DNA from: an uncultured Gammaproteobacteria bacterium
Lineage (GTDB): Bacteria; Pseudomonadota; Gammaproteobacteria; GCA-001735895
Direction of reading: 5' to 3'
Length of the DNA: 64,000 bases
Assembly (NCBI GenBank): GCA_913061315.1
Contig: CAJXUC010000004.1
Span: 1 to 64,000 of the forward strand
Part shown: positions 16,624 to 26,169 of the stretch, piece by piece
How positions within the stretch are numbered: the first letter of the stretch is position 1
Layout of the letters: each line of letters begins with the position of its first letter
Made by a program: the position numbers and the translations under genes
Notes under the pieces: generated by a model
Database searches by the model: none
What the model saw: the letters and a program-made list of their open reading frames with translations, nothing else
Told to the model about the DNA's origin: nothing

Positions 16624-17466
16624 CTATATCGCCTTTATATAAATGGGTGCATAGTTTTCACTTTGAACGAGTTCGATCATGGACTCTTTCAGCAATTCGA
16701 GTATCGCCAAAAAGCTCACGACAACACCCATGCGCCCTTCACTGACATCAAAAAAGTCAAGAAAACTGGTGAACTGGTCGCTAGATAGTTTTTCAAGGAC
16801 AAGCACCATACGCTCACGTACGGACAAGGGCTCGCGCTGGACGTGATGACTAGCGAACTGTTCGGCTCGATTTACCACGTCCCGAAAAGCCATCAATAAA
16901 TCATTCATCTTAACGTCGGGTAGCGGCATTTCGACTTCAAAATTAGGTACTTCTATATTGGTTAAGAAAATATCACGCTCTAAGCGGTCGAGCGCGTCCA
17001 TATCTTCAGCTGCTTTTTTAAACTGTTCGTATTCTTGTAATCGACGAATCAATTCGGCCCGCGGGTCATCTTCTTCTGAACACTCGTCGGGGCGAGGTAA
17101 TAACATACGAGATTTAATTTCAGCCAGCATCGCTGCCATTACCAAATATTCAGCCGCCAACTCCAGCGCCATGGTATCCATTAGGTCAATATATTCCATG
17201 TACTGTTTGGTTATCATCGCAATCGGAATGTTCAAAACATCCAGATTTTGGCGCTTGATTAAATACAACAACAGGTCTAACGGTCCTTCAAACGCATCGA
17301 GAAATACTTGCAACGCATCGGGGGGAATATATAAGTCCTGCGGAATCATCGTCAAGGGTTCGCCCTGCACTAATGCAAAGGGCATTTCTGATTGATTCGA
17401 GGCATTCTTTACCGATGAACTCATCAATGGTTCAATCAAAGACGGTTGAGTGGGGTCATTGCTCAT
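16624..17466 (-). CDS. scpA: Segregation and condensation protein ScpA
   Basis: This is the kleisin subunit bridging the SMC heads. The N-terminal kleisin motif is FEGPLDLLLYLIKRQNLDVL (about residues 54-73), followed by an acidic helical middle and a C-terminal winged helix. The protein is 280 residues. The N-terminal extension of about 45 residues before the conserved block is rich in Ser, Asn and Pro, and an internal start such as M28 or M40 is possible. It starts three bases after trpS and is translationally close to scpB. Confidence 0.95.
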   Translation of the reverse strand: MSNDPTQPSLIEPLMSSSVKNASNQSEMPFALVQGEPLTMIPQDLYIPPDALQVFLDAFEGPLDLLLYLIKRQNLDVLNIPIAMITKQYMEYIDLMDTMALELAAEYLVMAAMLAEIKSRMLLPRPDECSEEDDPRAELIRRLQEYEQFKKAAEDMDALDRLERDIFLTNIEVPNFEVEMPLPDVKMNDLLMAFRDVVNRAEQFASHHVQREPLSVRERMVLVLEKLSSDQFTSFLDFFDVSEGRMGVVVSFLAILELLKESMIELVQSENYAPIYIKAI

Positions 17467-17469
17467 TGG

Positions 17470-18687
17470 CTAGCGGGTTGTCAAACCCATGACTTTTCGG
17501 ACTTCTTCAATGGTATCTTGTGCAACATCTCGCGCCGCTTCACAGCCTTCATTAATAATACTGTCGACCCCTGATAAATCACTGAGGTAATCTTTCACTC
17601 GGCGTTGAATGGGTTTTAGTTCTTCAATAATCGCGTCCACAATGTATTGCTTGCAATCAATACAACCGATTGAGGCTGTTTTGCAGCCTTCAACCACCTG
17701 AGACTTAATGTCTTCAGATGAATAGACTTGATGTAATTTCCACACGGGACATTTTTCTGGGTCACCTGGATCGTTTCTTCTGACTCTGGCCGGGTCAGTC
17801 GGCATGGTTTTAATTTTTTTAGCGACCGCATCGGGTTCTTCTCGTAAGGAGATGGTGTTGCCGTAAGACTTTGACATTTTTTGGCCATCAATACCGGGCA
17901 TTTTGGATGAAACAGTCAACAGCGATTGTGGCTCAGGCAATAGGATTCGTCCTCCCCCATCCAGAAAGCCAAGTAAACGCTCTCTGTCAGTTAGGCTAAT
18001 ATTTTGTTGTGACTCAAGCAGCGCTCGACCAACTGACAAAGCCTCTATATCGCCCTGTTCTTGATATCGTTTACGAGTTTCCTTATAAAGCTTCGCGTTC
18101 TTTTTGCCCATCTTTGTAATGGCTGTTTCCGCTTTTTGCTCAAAATCGACTTCTTTACCATACAGATGATTAAACCGTCTCGCCACTTCACGGGTTAACT
18201 CGATATGTGCCACCTGATCTTCACCTACGGGCACAAAAGCGGCCTTGTACATTAATATGTCAGCACTTTGAAGTAACGGATACCCTAAAAAGCCGTAGGT
18301 TGCCAAGTCTTTATCTTTCAGTTTTTCTTGTTGATCCTTAAAACTTGGCACACGTTCTAACCAACCTAATGGCGTTATCATCGATAAAAGGGTGTGAAGT
18401 TCGGCATGCTCTGGCACACGGGACTGAACAAAAATAGTCGAATTACCCGGGTTAACACCCGTTGCTAGCCAGTCAACCACCATATTGCGCGAACTTTCAC
18501 CAATAATGGCGGGGTTCTCATAATGGGTGGTTAAAGCATGCCAGTCAGCCACGAAGTAGAAACACTCGTAACTATGCTGTAATTCAATCCAGTTTTTTAA
18601 AACGCCGTGGTAATGACCTAAATGTAACAACCCTGTGGGGCGCATGCCCGAGAGGACGCGGTTGTTTTGACCAAGTGTGATATTCAA
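17470..18687 (-). CDS. trpS: Tryptophanyl-tRNA synthetase
   Basis: A class I aminoacyl-tRNA synthetase charging tRNA-Trp. The HIGH motif appears as HLGHYHG (residues 22-28) and the KMSKS loop is intact in DGQKMSKSYGN. At 405 residues it is of the longer type, with an insertion between the two motifs (about residues 165-235, lysine-rich) and a cysteine-containing segment (KCPVWKLHQVYSS, GCIDCKQ) after KMSKS. That cysteine segment also occurs in other long TrpRS. It heads the trpS-scpA-scpB unit, and a 124-base gap separates it from yciO. Confidence 0.95.
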   Translation of the reverse strand: MNITLGQNNRVLSGMRPTGLLHLGHYHGVLKNWIELQHSYECFYFVADWHALTTHYENPAIIGESSRNMVVDWLATGVNPGNSTIFVQSRVPEHAELHTLLSMITPLGWLERVPSFKDQQEKLKDKDLATYGFLGYPLLQSADILMYKAAFVPVGEDQVAHIELTREVARRFNHLYGKEVDFEQKAETAITKMGKKNAKLYKETRKRYQEQGDIEALSVGRALLESQQNISLTDRERLLGFLDGGGRILLPEPQSLLTVSSKMPGIDGQKMSKSYGNTISLREEPDAVAKKIKTMPTDPARVRRNDPGDPEKCPVWKLHQVYSSEDIKSQVVEGCKTASIGCIDCKQYIVDAIIEELKPIQRRVKDYLSDLSGVDSIINEGCEAARDVAQDTIEEVRKVMGLTTR

Positions 18688-18811
18688 TTAAGTGAGGTTC
18701 CAAGCTAGAAAGTATATTTTTAGAATTATACTGACAGAATCGAAGGGCGTCGATCTTTGTTGTCAGATTATATTATGGAGCCGAGTTTAAGTAAGTCACC
18801 TCAGCAGTAAT

Positions 18812-19435
18812 CTAAGCCTCTAAAAATTCAACCGGGCCTTTGCCATAACGGATGACTTCTGGAATCGAGTCAATCAAGCTAATCACGGTGGAAGGCTCAA
18901 GGCCACAAAAACCACCATCAATCACAAGTTCGACTTCATGCTCGTACAGCCGCCTCAGGGCCTCAACATCGTCAATGGCTTCTTGTCCCACAGCGGGTAA
19001 TAACGTGCAGGACATTATCGGCTGGCCTAAAGCCTCTAGTAATGAATGAACAATATGGTTATCCGGTACTCGAACCCCAATCGTTTTGCGTTTGGGGTTC
19101 ATTAGCCTGCGTGGCACTTCTGACGTTGCCTTTAAAAGAAAGGTATAGGGGCCTGGGGTGAGCGTTTTCATCAGTCGGTAATCGGAATTAGAAACCTTGG
19201 CGTAAGTACCAATTTCAGATAAATCACTGCAAACCAGCGTAAAATGATGATTTTTATCAGCTTGCCGAATGCGCGCTATTTTCTCCATGGCCGCCTTATC
19301 ACCAATATGGCAGCCCAACGCATAGCTAGAATCAGTGGGATAAATAACCACTCCGCCTTTATCGATAATTGAAACAGCTTGTTGAATAAGGCGTTTTTGT
19401 GGGTTATCGGGATGTATTTCGAAAAACTGAGCCAT
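18812..19435 (-). CDS. yciO: YciO-type threonylcarbamoyl-AMP synthase family protein
   Basis: A YrdC/Sua5-fold protein. The N-terminus MAQFFEIHPDNPQKRLI is the typical YciO start, so an upstream TTG at 19519 is rejected. The nucleotide-binding region is VVIYPTDSSYALGCHIG and the basic binding motif is RKTIGVRVPDN. True TsaC makes threonylcarbamoyl-AMP for the tRNA t6A modification. YciO proteins share the fold, but their activity has been debated. The gene sits next to trpS, in the common yciO-trpS-scpAB arrangement. The start coordinate may be off by a base or two. Confidence 0.88.
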   Translation of the reverse strand: MAQFFEIHPDNPQKRLIQQAVSIIDKGGVVIYPTDSSYALGCHIGDKAAMEKIARIRQADKNHHFTLVCSDLSEIGTYAKVSNSDYRLMKTLTPGPYTFLLKATSEVPRRLMNPKRKTIGVRVPDNHIVHSLLEALGQPIMSCTLLPAVGQEAIDDVEALRRLYEHEVELVIDGGFCGLEPSTVISLIDSIPEVIRYGKGPVEFLEA

Positions 19436-19618
19436 AGCAAACCTTAGTAAAACTTTGTTGTAAAAATCATACAGCTGCCAAATTATGACCGCAAAAAAAG
19501 TCTTCCGATAACTGTTCAAGTCGAATTCAACCGTTTAAGCAAGTGGCAATTGACCTCCCTGCAATGTTGCAATAATACAACAGATATCAAAGTATGTTGT
19601 TTTTATTTACAATATGCC

Positions 19619-19646
19619 TTGATATTTTTGTAAAAATGATTAGGAT
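19619..19646 (+). promoter_or_regulatory. Candidate porin promoter
   Basis: TTGATA (19619-19624) and TAGGAT (19641-19646) are separated by 16 bases and lie about 105 bases before the porin start. That gives a leader of roughly 100 bases. Further upstream an ACAACA/TGTTGT hairpin with a T run lies at 19577-19605. A strong promoter is expected for a major porin, so this match is only moderate. Confidence 0.3.
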
Positions 19647-19752
19647 AAGTCTTCATAAGTCCCTGAGGCAGGATATACAGCATGTAATTCTCTGCCATTT
19701 AGACGGCTTATTTTTAAATCGAACAATATAACTTAATACAGGGTAAAACATT

Positions 19753-20739
19753 ATGAATTTTAAGAAAACTGCATTAGTACTGGCCATGGCTGGTATCGTA
19801 GCTGCTCCAATGGCTGTTCAAGCTGGATCAACTGGTGACGGCGCATACGCTTCTATCCGTGTTGGTCTTCAAAGCAGTGAGAGCGCTGGTGGCGAAGGTG
19901 TTGCTGGTGGTTCAGAAAGTACTACAATTGGTGGTTATGCAAGCCGTTTTGGTTTCAAAAGTGAATCTGATCTAGGTAATGGCATGACAGGTTTTGGCCA
20001 GTATGAATTCCAAGTTGGAACTGAGCAAAACTCTTTTGCTGCAGATGCCAGTAATACTATCCGTGTTCGTAAGGCTTTCGTTGGTATTAAAGGCGATTTT
20101 GGTAGTGTAAATATGGGTTCTGGTTACGAAACTTTCTATAAACATTCTGTTGGTGTAAACGATAACCCATGGGCGGGTTCTGGTTATGCAATGGTTGCTT
20201 ATCGTGGTCGTACAACTAACAACCTGACTTACGCTGGCAGTGCTGGTCCAGTTAGCTACGGCATTACCCTTCAGATGGATGGTACAGCCACAGATGCTTC
20301 TGGCAACCAGGAAACTATGGATGCGACTGAATTAGGTCTTTCATTTGATGCTGGATTCGGTACATTAAGTATTGCTACGTTAAACAATAAGGGAGCGCTT
20401 GGCACTGATGCTGATGTTCTCGGCCTTGCTCTATCGAGTGTTGCTGTAGGTCCAGTTACTTTGGGCGTTGGTTATCAGTCAGGTGAAACTTCGGGTTCTA
20501 CTGTAGAGCCAACCAGTACCGTATTTGACGCTGGGTTCAATGGTGCTTACCTTCATATGGAAGCTTTAGATGCTGACGGTGTGGGTACTGCAGGCGACAT
20601 AGATATGACGACTATTGGCTACACTTTGAGCCTTGGTCCTCAGACTTCTATGTGGTTTGAGTACAAAGATGTAGATGCTGCTGGTGGCAACGCAGGTGAT
20701 GATACTGATATGCGCGCTATCTTTAAATATGACATCTAA
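19753..20739 (+). CDS. Gram-negative general porin
   Basis: An outer-membrane porin of 328 residues. A signal peptide MNFKKTALVLAMAGIVAAPM... is cleaved after VQA (about residue 24). The strands alternate polar and aromatic residues, and the FGQYEFQV and GFGTLSIATL blocks are typical of 16-stranded trimeric porins of the OmpC-like/proteobacterial type. The C-terminus YDI is slightly atypical, as most porins end in F. Codon use is visibly skewed toward GGT, GCT and GTT, as expected for a highly expressed gene. A strong terminator follows 26 bases after the stop. It is a single-gene transcript. Confidence 0.9.
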   Translation: MNFKKTALVLAMAGIVAAPMAVQAGSTGDGAYASIRVGLQSSESAGGEGVAGGSESTTIGGYASRFGFKSESDLGNGMTGFGQYEFQVGTEQNSFAADASNTIRVRKAFVGIKGDFGSVNMGSGYETFYKHSVGVNDNPWAGSGYAMVAYRGRTTNNLTYAGSAGPVSYGITLQMDGTATDASGNQETMDATELGLSFDAGFGTLSIATLNNKGALGTDADVLGLALSSVAVGPVTLGVGYQSGETSGSTVEPTSTVFDAGFNGAYLHMEALDADGVGTAGDIDMTTIGYTLSLGPQTSMWFEYKDVDAAGGNAGDDTDMRAIFKYDI

Positions 20740-20765
20740 GCTTAAAGCTTAAACGAGTATTTATT

Positions 20766-20793
20766 AAAAGGCTCCTTCGGGAGCCTTTTTTAT
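20766..20793 (+). terminator. Rho-independent terminator after the porin gene
   Basis: The stem AAGGCTCC-TTCG-GGAGCCTT has a stable UUCG tetraloop and is followed by a T run. A-rich sequence precedes the stem, so it can also end transcription of the convergent sulfotransferase gene from the other side. Confidence 0.95.
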
Positions 20794-20855
20794 GCCCAAA
20801 TATAGGTTAGTGTCAGATCAAATTCCTCATAAGCGCTTTCTATAGCGCAACTCTT

Positions 20856-21713
20856 TTAACGCTTTGCTTTAGTTCTCCAAAACTCCATTTTTTTGTATTT
20901 AGCAAACAACTGATTACCCAGCACTTCTTTTGCATTCCAGCTTCGATCTCTAAGTTTTGGCCCTAATTTATGCAGGTTGGGAATACCGTAAGCTATACCA
21001 TCATTCTCTGTAATTTCTTTGCTAATCGAATCGAAATAATGCGTTTGGCTTTTACCCCAAACAGACATGTCGCCGCATTTAATAAATTCATAAATTTTAT
21101 TGATGCTATCAATAGGCTGAGCAACTAAATCAGCACGTTCAATGAGTAATAAATTATCTCTATTTTTAGTCAAATAGGTTTTCTTTAAATTACTATGACA
21201 CCAACCCACACTGGTCGCTATTTGCGGATTCATCATCGCTGCGCAACGATTTTCATCGGTTAGTGGCCTATTTTCAGCCATCAAATATTCATCAATAAAA
21301 GACGTGTAGTCTGGGTTGGATCGAATCAGCATTATAAAAGAAGCCAGACAGTCAGTGATATTGTCTACTGTACAAATCACCTTCATTTCTTCGTTTAATA
21401 TTTTTCTCGACATATTGACTGGGTCATTCATTTGCCATGCCCAAGACTTATCAAAAATAATACCTTCAGGACGATGCCGATACATACCGTCACGTATCCC
21501 CTTCCAGACATTCCCTAGCTGATCGTCGTGTTGATAAGCTTTTAACGAATCCTGATTTTGTTGCCATTTAGTCACAAGGTCATAGATAATTTCACTCATC
21601 GGTGAAGCGGGTGAGACATGGATATTAATATTCTGATTAAGAATCTCCCCAAGCACTGTACTGCCTGTTCTTGGTAAACCAGCCAGGTAAAAATATTGCT
21701 TTGTGTTCGACAT
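20856..21713 (-). CDS. Sulfotransferase family protein
   Basis: A 285-residue PAPS-dependent sulfotransferase-like protein. The 5'-phosphosulfate-binding loop is near the N-terminus as YLAGLPRTGSTVLGEIL (P-loop-like GLPRTGST at about 12-19). A typical 3'-phosphate-binding arginine/serine region follows in the second half (LLLIERADL, then NKIYEFI). No signal peptide or membrane segment is seen. The acceptor is unknown; relatives sulfate or merely bind carbohydrates, lipids or proteins. It is transcribed alone, flanked by the porin terminator and a 733-base gene-free stretch, and may be accessory. Confidence 0.85.
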   Translation of the reverse strand: MSNTKQYFYLAGLPRTGSTVLGEILNQNINIHVSPASPMSEIIYDLVTKWQQNQDSLKAYQHDDQLGNVWKGIRDGMYRHRPEGIIFDKSWAWQMNDPVNMSRKILNEEMKVICTVDNITDCLASFIMLIRSNPDYTSFIDEYLMAENRPLTDENRCAAMMNPQIATSVGWCHSNLKKTYLTKNRDNLLLIERADLVAQPIDSINKIYEFIKCGDMSVWGKSQTHYFDSISKEITENDGIAYGIPNLHKLGPKLRDRSWNAKEVLGNQLFAKYKKMEFWRTKAKR

Positions 21714-22446
21714 TATTCACGACCGTCGTCAATTAAAATCGGATAATTATATCATTTGTGTCTTATCAATCTAAGCTAGGCAGCATCTTTTTAGCGTGTG
21801 CCCCGCTAATAGGTGCTCTGTTTTAATCAATATTTTATGCGACACCCGTAATTTGCCCCGATAGGTAGCCTGTCAAAGTTTAAAGCGGCTTGTAAGATAA
21901 TCAAACCTCGAGTTCGATTTTCAGGCAAGGAAGTATATATAAAAAGTACACCGCGATCTGAATACCCTGCTTAATTTTCATCATGAGAACAGGGAGAACC
22001 GTCCAACAGAGTTTACTTATCAGGCAGGTTTAATATCAAAACCCCGTTTTTAACTTGAACTATTTTCAACCGCATCTTAATAATCTACTGCTCAAACCAA
22101 AATGAATACACATAAAACGGGACAACAAATTCAACCCGTCAAGTCAATGCACAGAAAGAACGTCCAAACACTACACTTCCATTTGATGGGTAATGAGGTT
22201 ATTAATTAATAGATTGAATGATTGGAATCACCTGGGATTCAGAGACAAGTTTTAGTTGAAGAAATATCCAGAATGGAATAACTAAATTTAGGTTCAGAGT
22301 ATCAAGGGGTTCGAGGTCTTTCAAAATTAAAATAATGGGTGTATTTAACGCTACAAAAAACTTTATCTAGGCTGGCATTCATTAAAACTTACTAATATCT
22401 GAATAACAGTTTAAAATCTGGATCTAACTTATAACCCATCGACAAT
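21714..22446. other. Gene-free stretch before yciB
   Basis: No convincing coding frame, RNA gene or hairpin terminator is seen. A GTTCGA motif near 21911 recalls a tRNA T-loop, but no cloverleaf can be formed around it. The right end must carry the yciB-yciI promoter, which I could not place. Confidence 0.6.
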
Positions 22447-23097
22447 ATGAAACAATTATTCGACTTTCTGCCGATTGTACTATTTTTCGTCATCTATAAA
22501 TTCTTTCTTGATCTGCCTGATGAATTACTCCTTGGCGTTAACAGCTTGTTACCGTTCATGGCATTAACTCCCGGCAATCATAGTGACGCTATTTACCTGG
22601 CGACGCTAGTGGCTATTTTGGCGACCATCATACAAGTGGGAATCAGTGCTACGATTTTAAAAAAAGTCGAAAAAATGCCACTAATAACCTTAGGACTTCT
22701 GGTTGTTTTTGGGGGTGCGACGCTACTTTTGAAAGACCCATTATTTATTCAGTGGAAACCAACTGCCATTAACTGGCTATTTGGACTTGGTTTTTTGTTG
22801 AGCCAGTTCATCGGCAAAAAACCCTTAGTACAAAGGATGATGAGTCAGGCTATCTCCATTGATGATGACCGTGTCTGGTTAAAGCTCAATTTGTCATGGG
22901 TTTTATTTTTCGCTTTATCTGGATTCGCTAATCTATTAGTTGCACCAGCCATCGATCCTTTAGGCTTTGGATTCACGGAGTCGACTTGGGTTGACTTTAA
23001 ATTGTTTGGTTTGATGGGAATGACCATCGCCTTTGTTATTGCTCAGGCCTTTTACCTTTCACGCTTTATGAATACAACCGCCGAGGGTCATGATTAA
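22447..23097 (+). CDS. yciB: YciB/IspZ-type inner-membrane septation protein
   Basis: This polytopic inner-membrane protein has five to six hydrophobic helices. The N-terminal hallmark is MKQLFDFLPIVLFFVIYK, and the family block is FIQWKPTAINWLFGLGFLLSQ. YciB is implicated in cell-envelope biogenesis and septation. Its 216 residues are longer than the usual 180, mainly through an extended segment after the first helix (residues 22-45) and the W-V-DFK-F region near the C-terminus. Its stop overlaps the yciI ATG by one base. Confidence 0.92.
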   Translation: MKQLFDFLPIVLFFVIYKFFLDLPDELLLGVNSLLPFMALTPGNHSDAIYLATLVAILATIIQVGISATILKKVEKMPLITLGLLVVFGGATLLLKDPLFIQWKPTAINWLFGLGFLLSQFIGKKPLVQRMMSQAISIDDDRVWLKLNLSWVLFFALSGFANLLVAPAIDPLGFGFTESTWVDFKLFGLMGMTIAFVIAQAFYLSRFMNTTAEGHD

Positions 23098-23396
23098 TGT
23101 TATATAGCATCGTTGGAATGGATGTCGAGAATAGTCTCGAAGCCCGTATGGCCGCACGGCCAGCTCATGTCGAAAGATTGGTTGATTTAAAAAATCAAGG
23201 TCGGCTTATTATTGCCGGGCCCAATCCCGCAATCGACAGTAGTGACCCGGGAGAGGCTGGGTTTAGTGGCAGTATTATTATTGCTGAGTTTGGGTCACTC
23301 GATGACGCCCAAAAATGGGCCAACCAAGACCCCTATCGCCTAACTGGTGTTTATGACAGCGTCAGTGTAAAGCCATTTAACCAGGCATTACCCTAA
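23097..23396 (+). CDS. yciI: YciI family protein
   Basis: A small 99-residue ferredoxin-like alpha-beta protein. Typical features are the N-terminal YSIVGMDVENSLEARMAARP, the HVERLVDLKNQGRLIIAGP block with the conserved family histidine, and the DPYRLTGVYDSVSVKPF ending. The family is suggested to include dimeric enzymes or stress proteins, and its physiological role is poorly defined. The ATG overlaps the yciB stop, so the two form a translationally coupled pair, as in many gammaproteobacteria. Confidence 0.93.
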   Translation: MLYSIVGMDVENSLEARMAARPAHVERLVDLKNQGRLIIAGPNPAIDSSDPGEAGFSGSIIIAEFGSLDDAQKWANQDPYRLTGVYDSVSVKPFNQALP

Positions 23397-23421
23397 AAAT
23401 TGAGGCCTGACTAATCTGAGG

Positions 23422-23925
23422 TTATTGGGTTTGTAATGACTCAGATTCATTCATTTGGTTGAGTAGTTGATCTTCAGACTCAATGCGATCAGCCATAGAC
23501 TCTGCAATGAGCGATAGGTCTTTAAAGAGATTGGTTAAACTGTCCTGATCGTCAGCGCCATCATACTTGTCATTAAACGCTACAAAATTGTCCGTTGTTT
23601 TTGATATTAAGGGATAAACAGCAGTCGCGACTTTTTTAACCTTTTCGCGTCGCTCATTACCGTCAATAATGCGCTCGTAAATCTCAAAGTGGCCAAGGGC
23701 GGAATAATCAACCAGTGCCTGGCTGAAGGTTTTTAGCCCCTCCAATGCGGTGGTGAAGCTGGCCTGTTCGAGTTCAAGTTCGGCCAGACTGCACATCGCC
23801 ACTAGAACGGCCTGCCTTTTGGTCAATAACGCCTTAATGGTATTTGATTGTTGCTGCCTTTGGCCCATTTCTGTTTTAGTTTCCTTTGTGTTTTGTTCAA
23901 CTATATCAATCGGTGAATCGTTCAC
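23422..23925 (-). CDS. rsd: Rsd/AlgQ family anti-sigma-70 factor
   Basis: An all-helical regulator that binds RNA polymerase sigma-70 and frees core enzyme in stationary phase. The conserved central block is LKTFSQALVDYSALGHFEIYERI, split over residues 66-88, matching the FCQSLVDYLSAGHFSIYERI region of E. coli Rsd. The N-terminal helix TIKALLTKRQAVLVAM aligns with the sigma-contact helix. GTG at 23925 is chosen because AAGGAG precedes it at the right distance. The acidic C-terminal tail is longer than in E. coli. It is monocistronic and convergent with yciI. Confidence 0.85.
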   Translation of the reverse strand: MNDSPIDIVEQNTKETKTEMGQRQQQSNTIKALLTKRQAVLVAMCSLAELELEQASFTTALEGLKTFSQALVDYSALGHFEIYERIIDGNERREKVKKVATAVYPLISKTTDNFVAFNDKYDGADDQDSLTNLFKDLSLIAESMADRIESEDQLLNQMNESESLQTQ

Positions 23926-25215
23926 TTTTTCTCCTTGGTTTATATCTGTAGTTCTATTTAACCATTTTTAAATGTCAACTAGCGGCTTAACGTTATTGAA
24001 TTAACGGTAATTATGATACCAAAACAGTCTACGGTAAACCTCATTCAGAAGCCGATTGAAATGCTTAGGCTTTGTTATGTAATGATTTGTTAAATGATAT
24101 AATAGCACCATAATTCGACATCACTTCGCGTCAGGTCAAACTAACCTCTTTTGAATGGCCTTCAACTTACTTGACTCACTGGCTTTCACCGCACTTTAAA
24201 ACCTAATAAATAGATTGAGTAGGATAAGGAAATCATAGCAGTCTTCGCAAGCGTCTCTATATTGATTGACTAACATTGAGAGTGGAATAGCTTAGGGCTG
24301 TTTTTTAATCAGCTGATTATGAAAAACTATTAATTGACTTTTCCGGGTCGAAATTGAAAAGGAGATCGTTTATGGTTTATATTAGGAGACTGTTTTTCTA
24401 ATATTATGATAAGTAAAAATCACCCCTTGATATTCACACACATACCTAAGCTGATGGGCTATCTATGTTGGCAGCAATGTGAGCATTACGGAATGAGAAG
24501 GTCAGATATGTATCATATTTCTGCGAGAAACACCGATAAAACGCCAGTTAAACAATTACTTGCCAATTAATAGAACAGTGACTTTATTGGACATTTTCCC
24601 TTCGGTTTGCATGAGTAGTTAACTCGACCATCCTGCTATATGGCGATCATGCGACAACCGTTGGATCGTATTATGTCTCTTTATTACTCAATTCAACTTC
24701 GTGAGATTACTTTTAGGACTCGAAAGGTATGAACCTCATTTCAATTACTTGTCGATAATCGAATTATTCCCAATTTATATGTGGATTTTTTGCCTTGGAT
24801 AGAAGGACAACAAACACAAACCAAATTCCTTCGCTGCCTTTCTGCTGAGCTTGATAGCGGGTTGATCCGACGTTTTAGTGGCGTTGGCCTAAATGCTCAG
24901 CGATGTCCCAAAGAAGCGTTCGATAAAGCTAAAAGAGACATTGAAAGGTAATTTTCACTGGTGGGGGTTTAGGAGCAATTTCAAGATACAACCGAGCTTG
25001 TCAGCATTATGTTCGGGGTAAACTTAACCGAATATCATAATTCATTAAACCGTCAATGGGTTCATGGGTGATTCATGTTTTACATTGTTAATTAACCTGT
25101 TTTAATAAGGTTTGGTGGTAATGAGTGACCAAAATAATTCCAATCATCGAAAGATGACGTACTTAGGGCACTATATCTTTGATAAAATATACTCTTTCAA
25201 TACCGTCTAATTGAT
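23926..25215. other. Long gene-poor region with short coding remnants
   Basis: In these 1290 bases I see no intact gene on either strand. Protein-like fragments on the plus strand are LLVDNRIIPNLYVDFLPWI continuing to a stop at about 24950, and a short piece around 24985-25070 (LTEYHNSLNRQWVHG). Neither has a start codon in frame or a family I recognise. They may be the ends of decayed, transferred genes. A TATAAT-like hexamer occurs near 24098. No terminator or RNA gene was found. Confidence 0.45.
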
Positions 25216-25431
25216 ATGAATGCTACTAATCTTGAGAAAATTGCTAAACTTGAAATGCTTTTTGCAGAGCAAGAATACACGGTGCAAACGCTCAACGACA
25301 TCGTTACGCGTCAGGATCGCGACATTGTCAAATTAAAAGCCGACTATCAAGATCTTAAATTTCAATATCTGGATTTAAAGTCTCAGATGCCCGATCAAGG
25401 ATCCAGTTCTGAGGTGCCGCCTCATTACTAG
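25216..25431 (+). CDS. slyX: SlyX family protein
   Basis: A short 71-residue coiled-coil protein. Family marks are the heptad stretch LEKIAKLEMLFAEQEYTVQ, the motif TLNDIVTRQDRDI and the proline-rich end VPPHY. SlyX function is unknown; in enterobacteria it lies near slyD/kefB. Here it precedes rsmJ by nine bases and is probably co-transcribed with it. Confidence 0.92.
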   Translation: MNATNLEKIAKLEMLFAEQEYTVQTLNDIVTRQDRDIVKLKADYQDLKFQYLDLKSQMPDQGSSSEVPPHY

Positions 25432-25440
25432 TCAGATACT

Positions 25441-26151
25441 ATGACCTGTTTATCTCTCATCGTTGAAGCTGAATTAAAAAAGTTAATCGAGTCAGATCCG
25501 GAGGCTCATTTTAGTTATCGGGTCGACTTGGGTGATGGCGGCGTTTTGATTCAGGGCGAACAATTCAATATTAATCATTCTTTTTTAGATCCCATTTTTT
25601 TGAAACGGTTACTACAACCGAATCAATTACTTTTAAAAGCCTGCAACAACAAGCAACGCAGTATCAAAACAGTTTTAGACTTAACCGGGGGTTGGGGGAT
25701 GGACAGCGTCATGATCGCTCATAGCGGTCGGACCGTTACCATGCTGGAACAAAACAGGTTAATTTATGCAATTACAGCGTATTCGTTAGAATGTGCCCGA
25801 TCTCATGCTAGGTTAACACAGGCCGTTGATCGCATTCATGCGCTGAACATGACAGGCCGTGATTTTTTAGTTCAAAATGTGATGGCTGAAAAATTTGACT
25901 GCATTTATTTGGACCCTATGTTCCCCGTCCATAAATCTAACGCTAAGCCTTCAAAAGAAATGCAATTACTGCAGCAAATGACCCACAACGTCGACATTGA
26001 AACCACCTTTAAACTGGCCTTAAATCGGGCTAATAATCGTGTGGTGATGAAACGGCCGTTAAAGTCACCCCCGTTTTGTGACCTGCAACCTGACATCGTT
26101 TATCGAGAGAAAACGATTCGTTTTGATGTTTACCTGACGGCGTCGGGTTAA
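25441..26151 (+). CDS. rsmJ: 16S rRNA (guanine1516-N2)-methyltransferase RsmJ
   Basis: A class I SAM-dependent rRNA methyltransferase of 236 residues. The SAM-binding glycine loop is LDLTGGWGMDS, the acidic ribose contact is in VTMLEQNR, and the catalytic DPMF motif of N2-guanine methyltransferases is in YLDPMFPVHKSNAKPSKEM. That last sequence is diagnostic for RsmJ. The end is 18 bases from the convergent yajQ stop. Confidence 0.93.
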   Translation: MTCLSLIVEAELKKLIESDPEAHFSYRVDLGDGGVLIQGEQFNINHSFLDPIFLKRLLQPNQLLLKACNNKQRSIKTVLDLTGGWGMDSVMIAHSGRTVTMLEQNRLIYAITAYSLECARSHARLTQAVDRIHALNMTGRDFLVQNVMAEKFDCIYLDPMFPVHKSNAKPSKEMQLLQQMTHNVDIETTFKLALNRANNRVVMKRPLKSPPFCDLQPDIVYREKTIRFDVYLTASG

Positions 26152-26169
26152 AACCACCCAAGCGCTTGT

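Noticed and set aside
19577..19605. ACAACA/TGTTGT hairpin with a T run upstream of the porin as a terminator.
   Set aside because: It faces the wrong way for yciO and no plus-strand gene precedes it. The stem is AT-rich and probably incidental, or at most a leader structure.
21880..21950. A tRNA-like segment with a GTTCGA motif and GCCTG/CAGGC ends.
   Set aside because: The T-stem and anticodon arm cannot be paired around it, so no cloverleaf forms.
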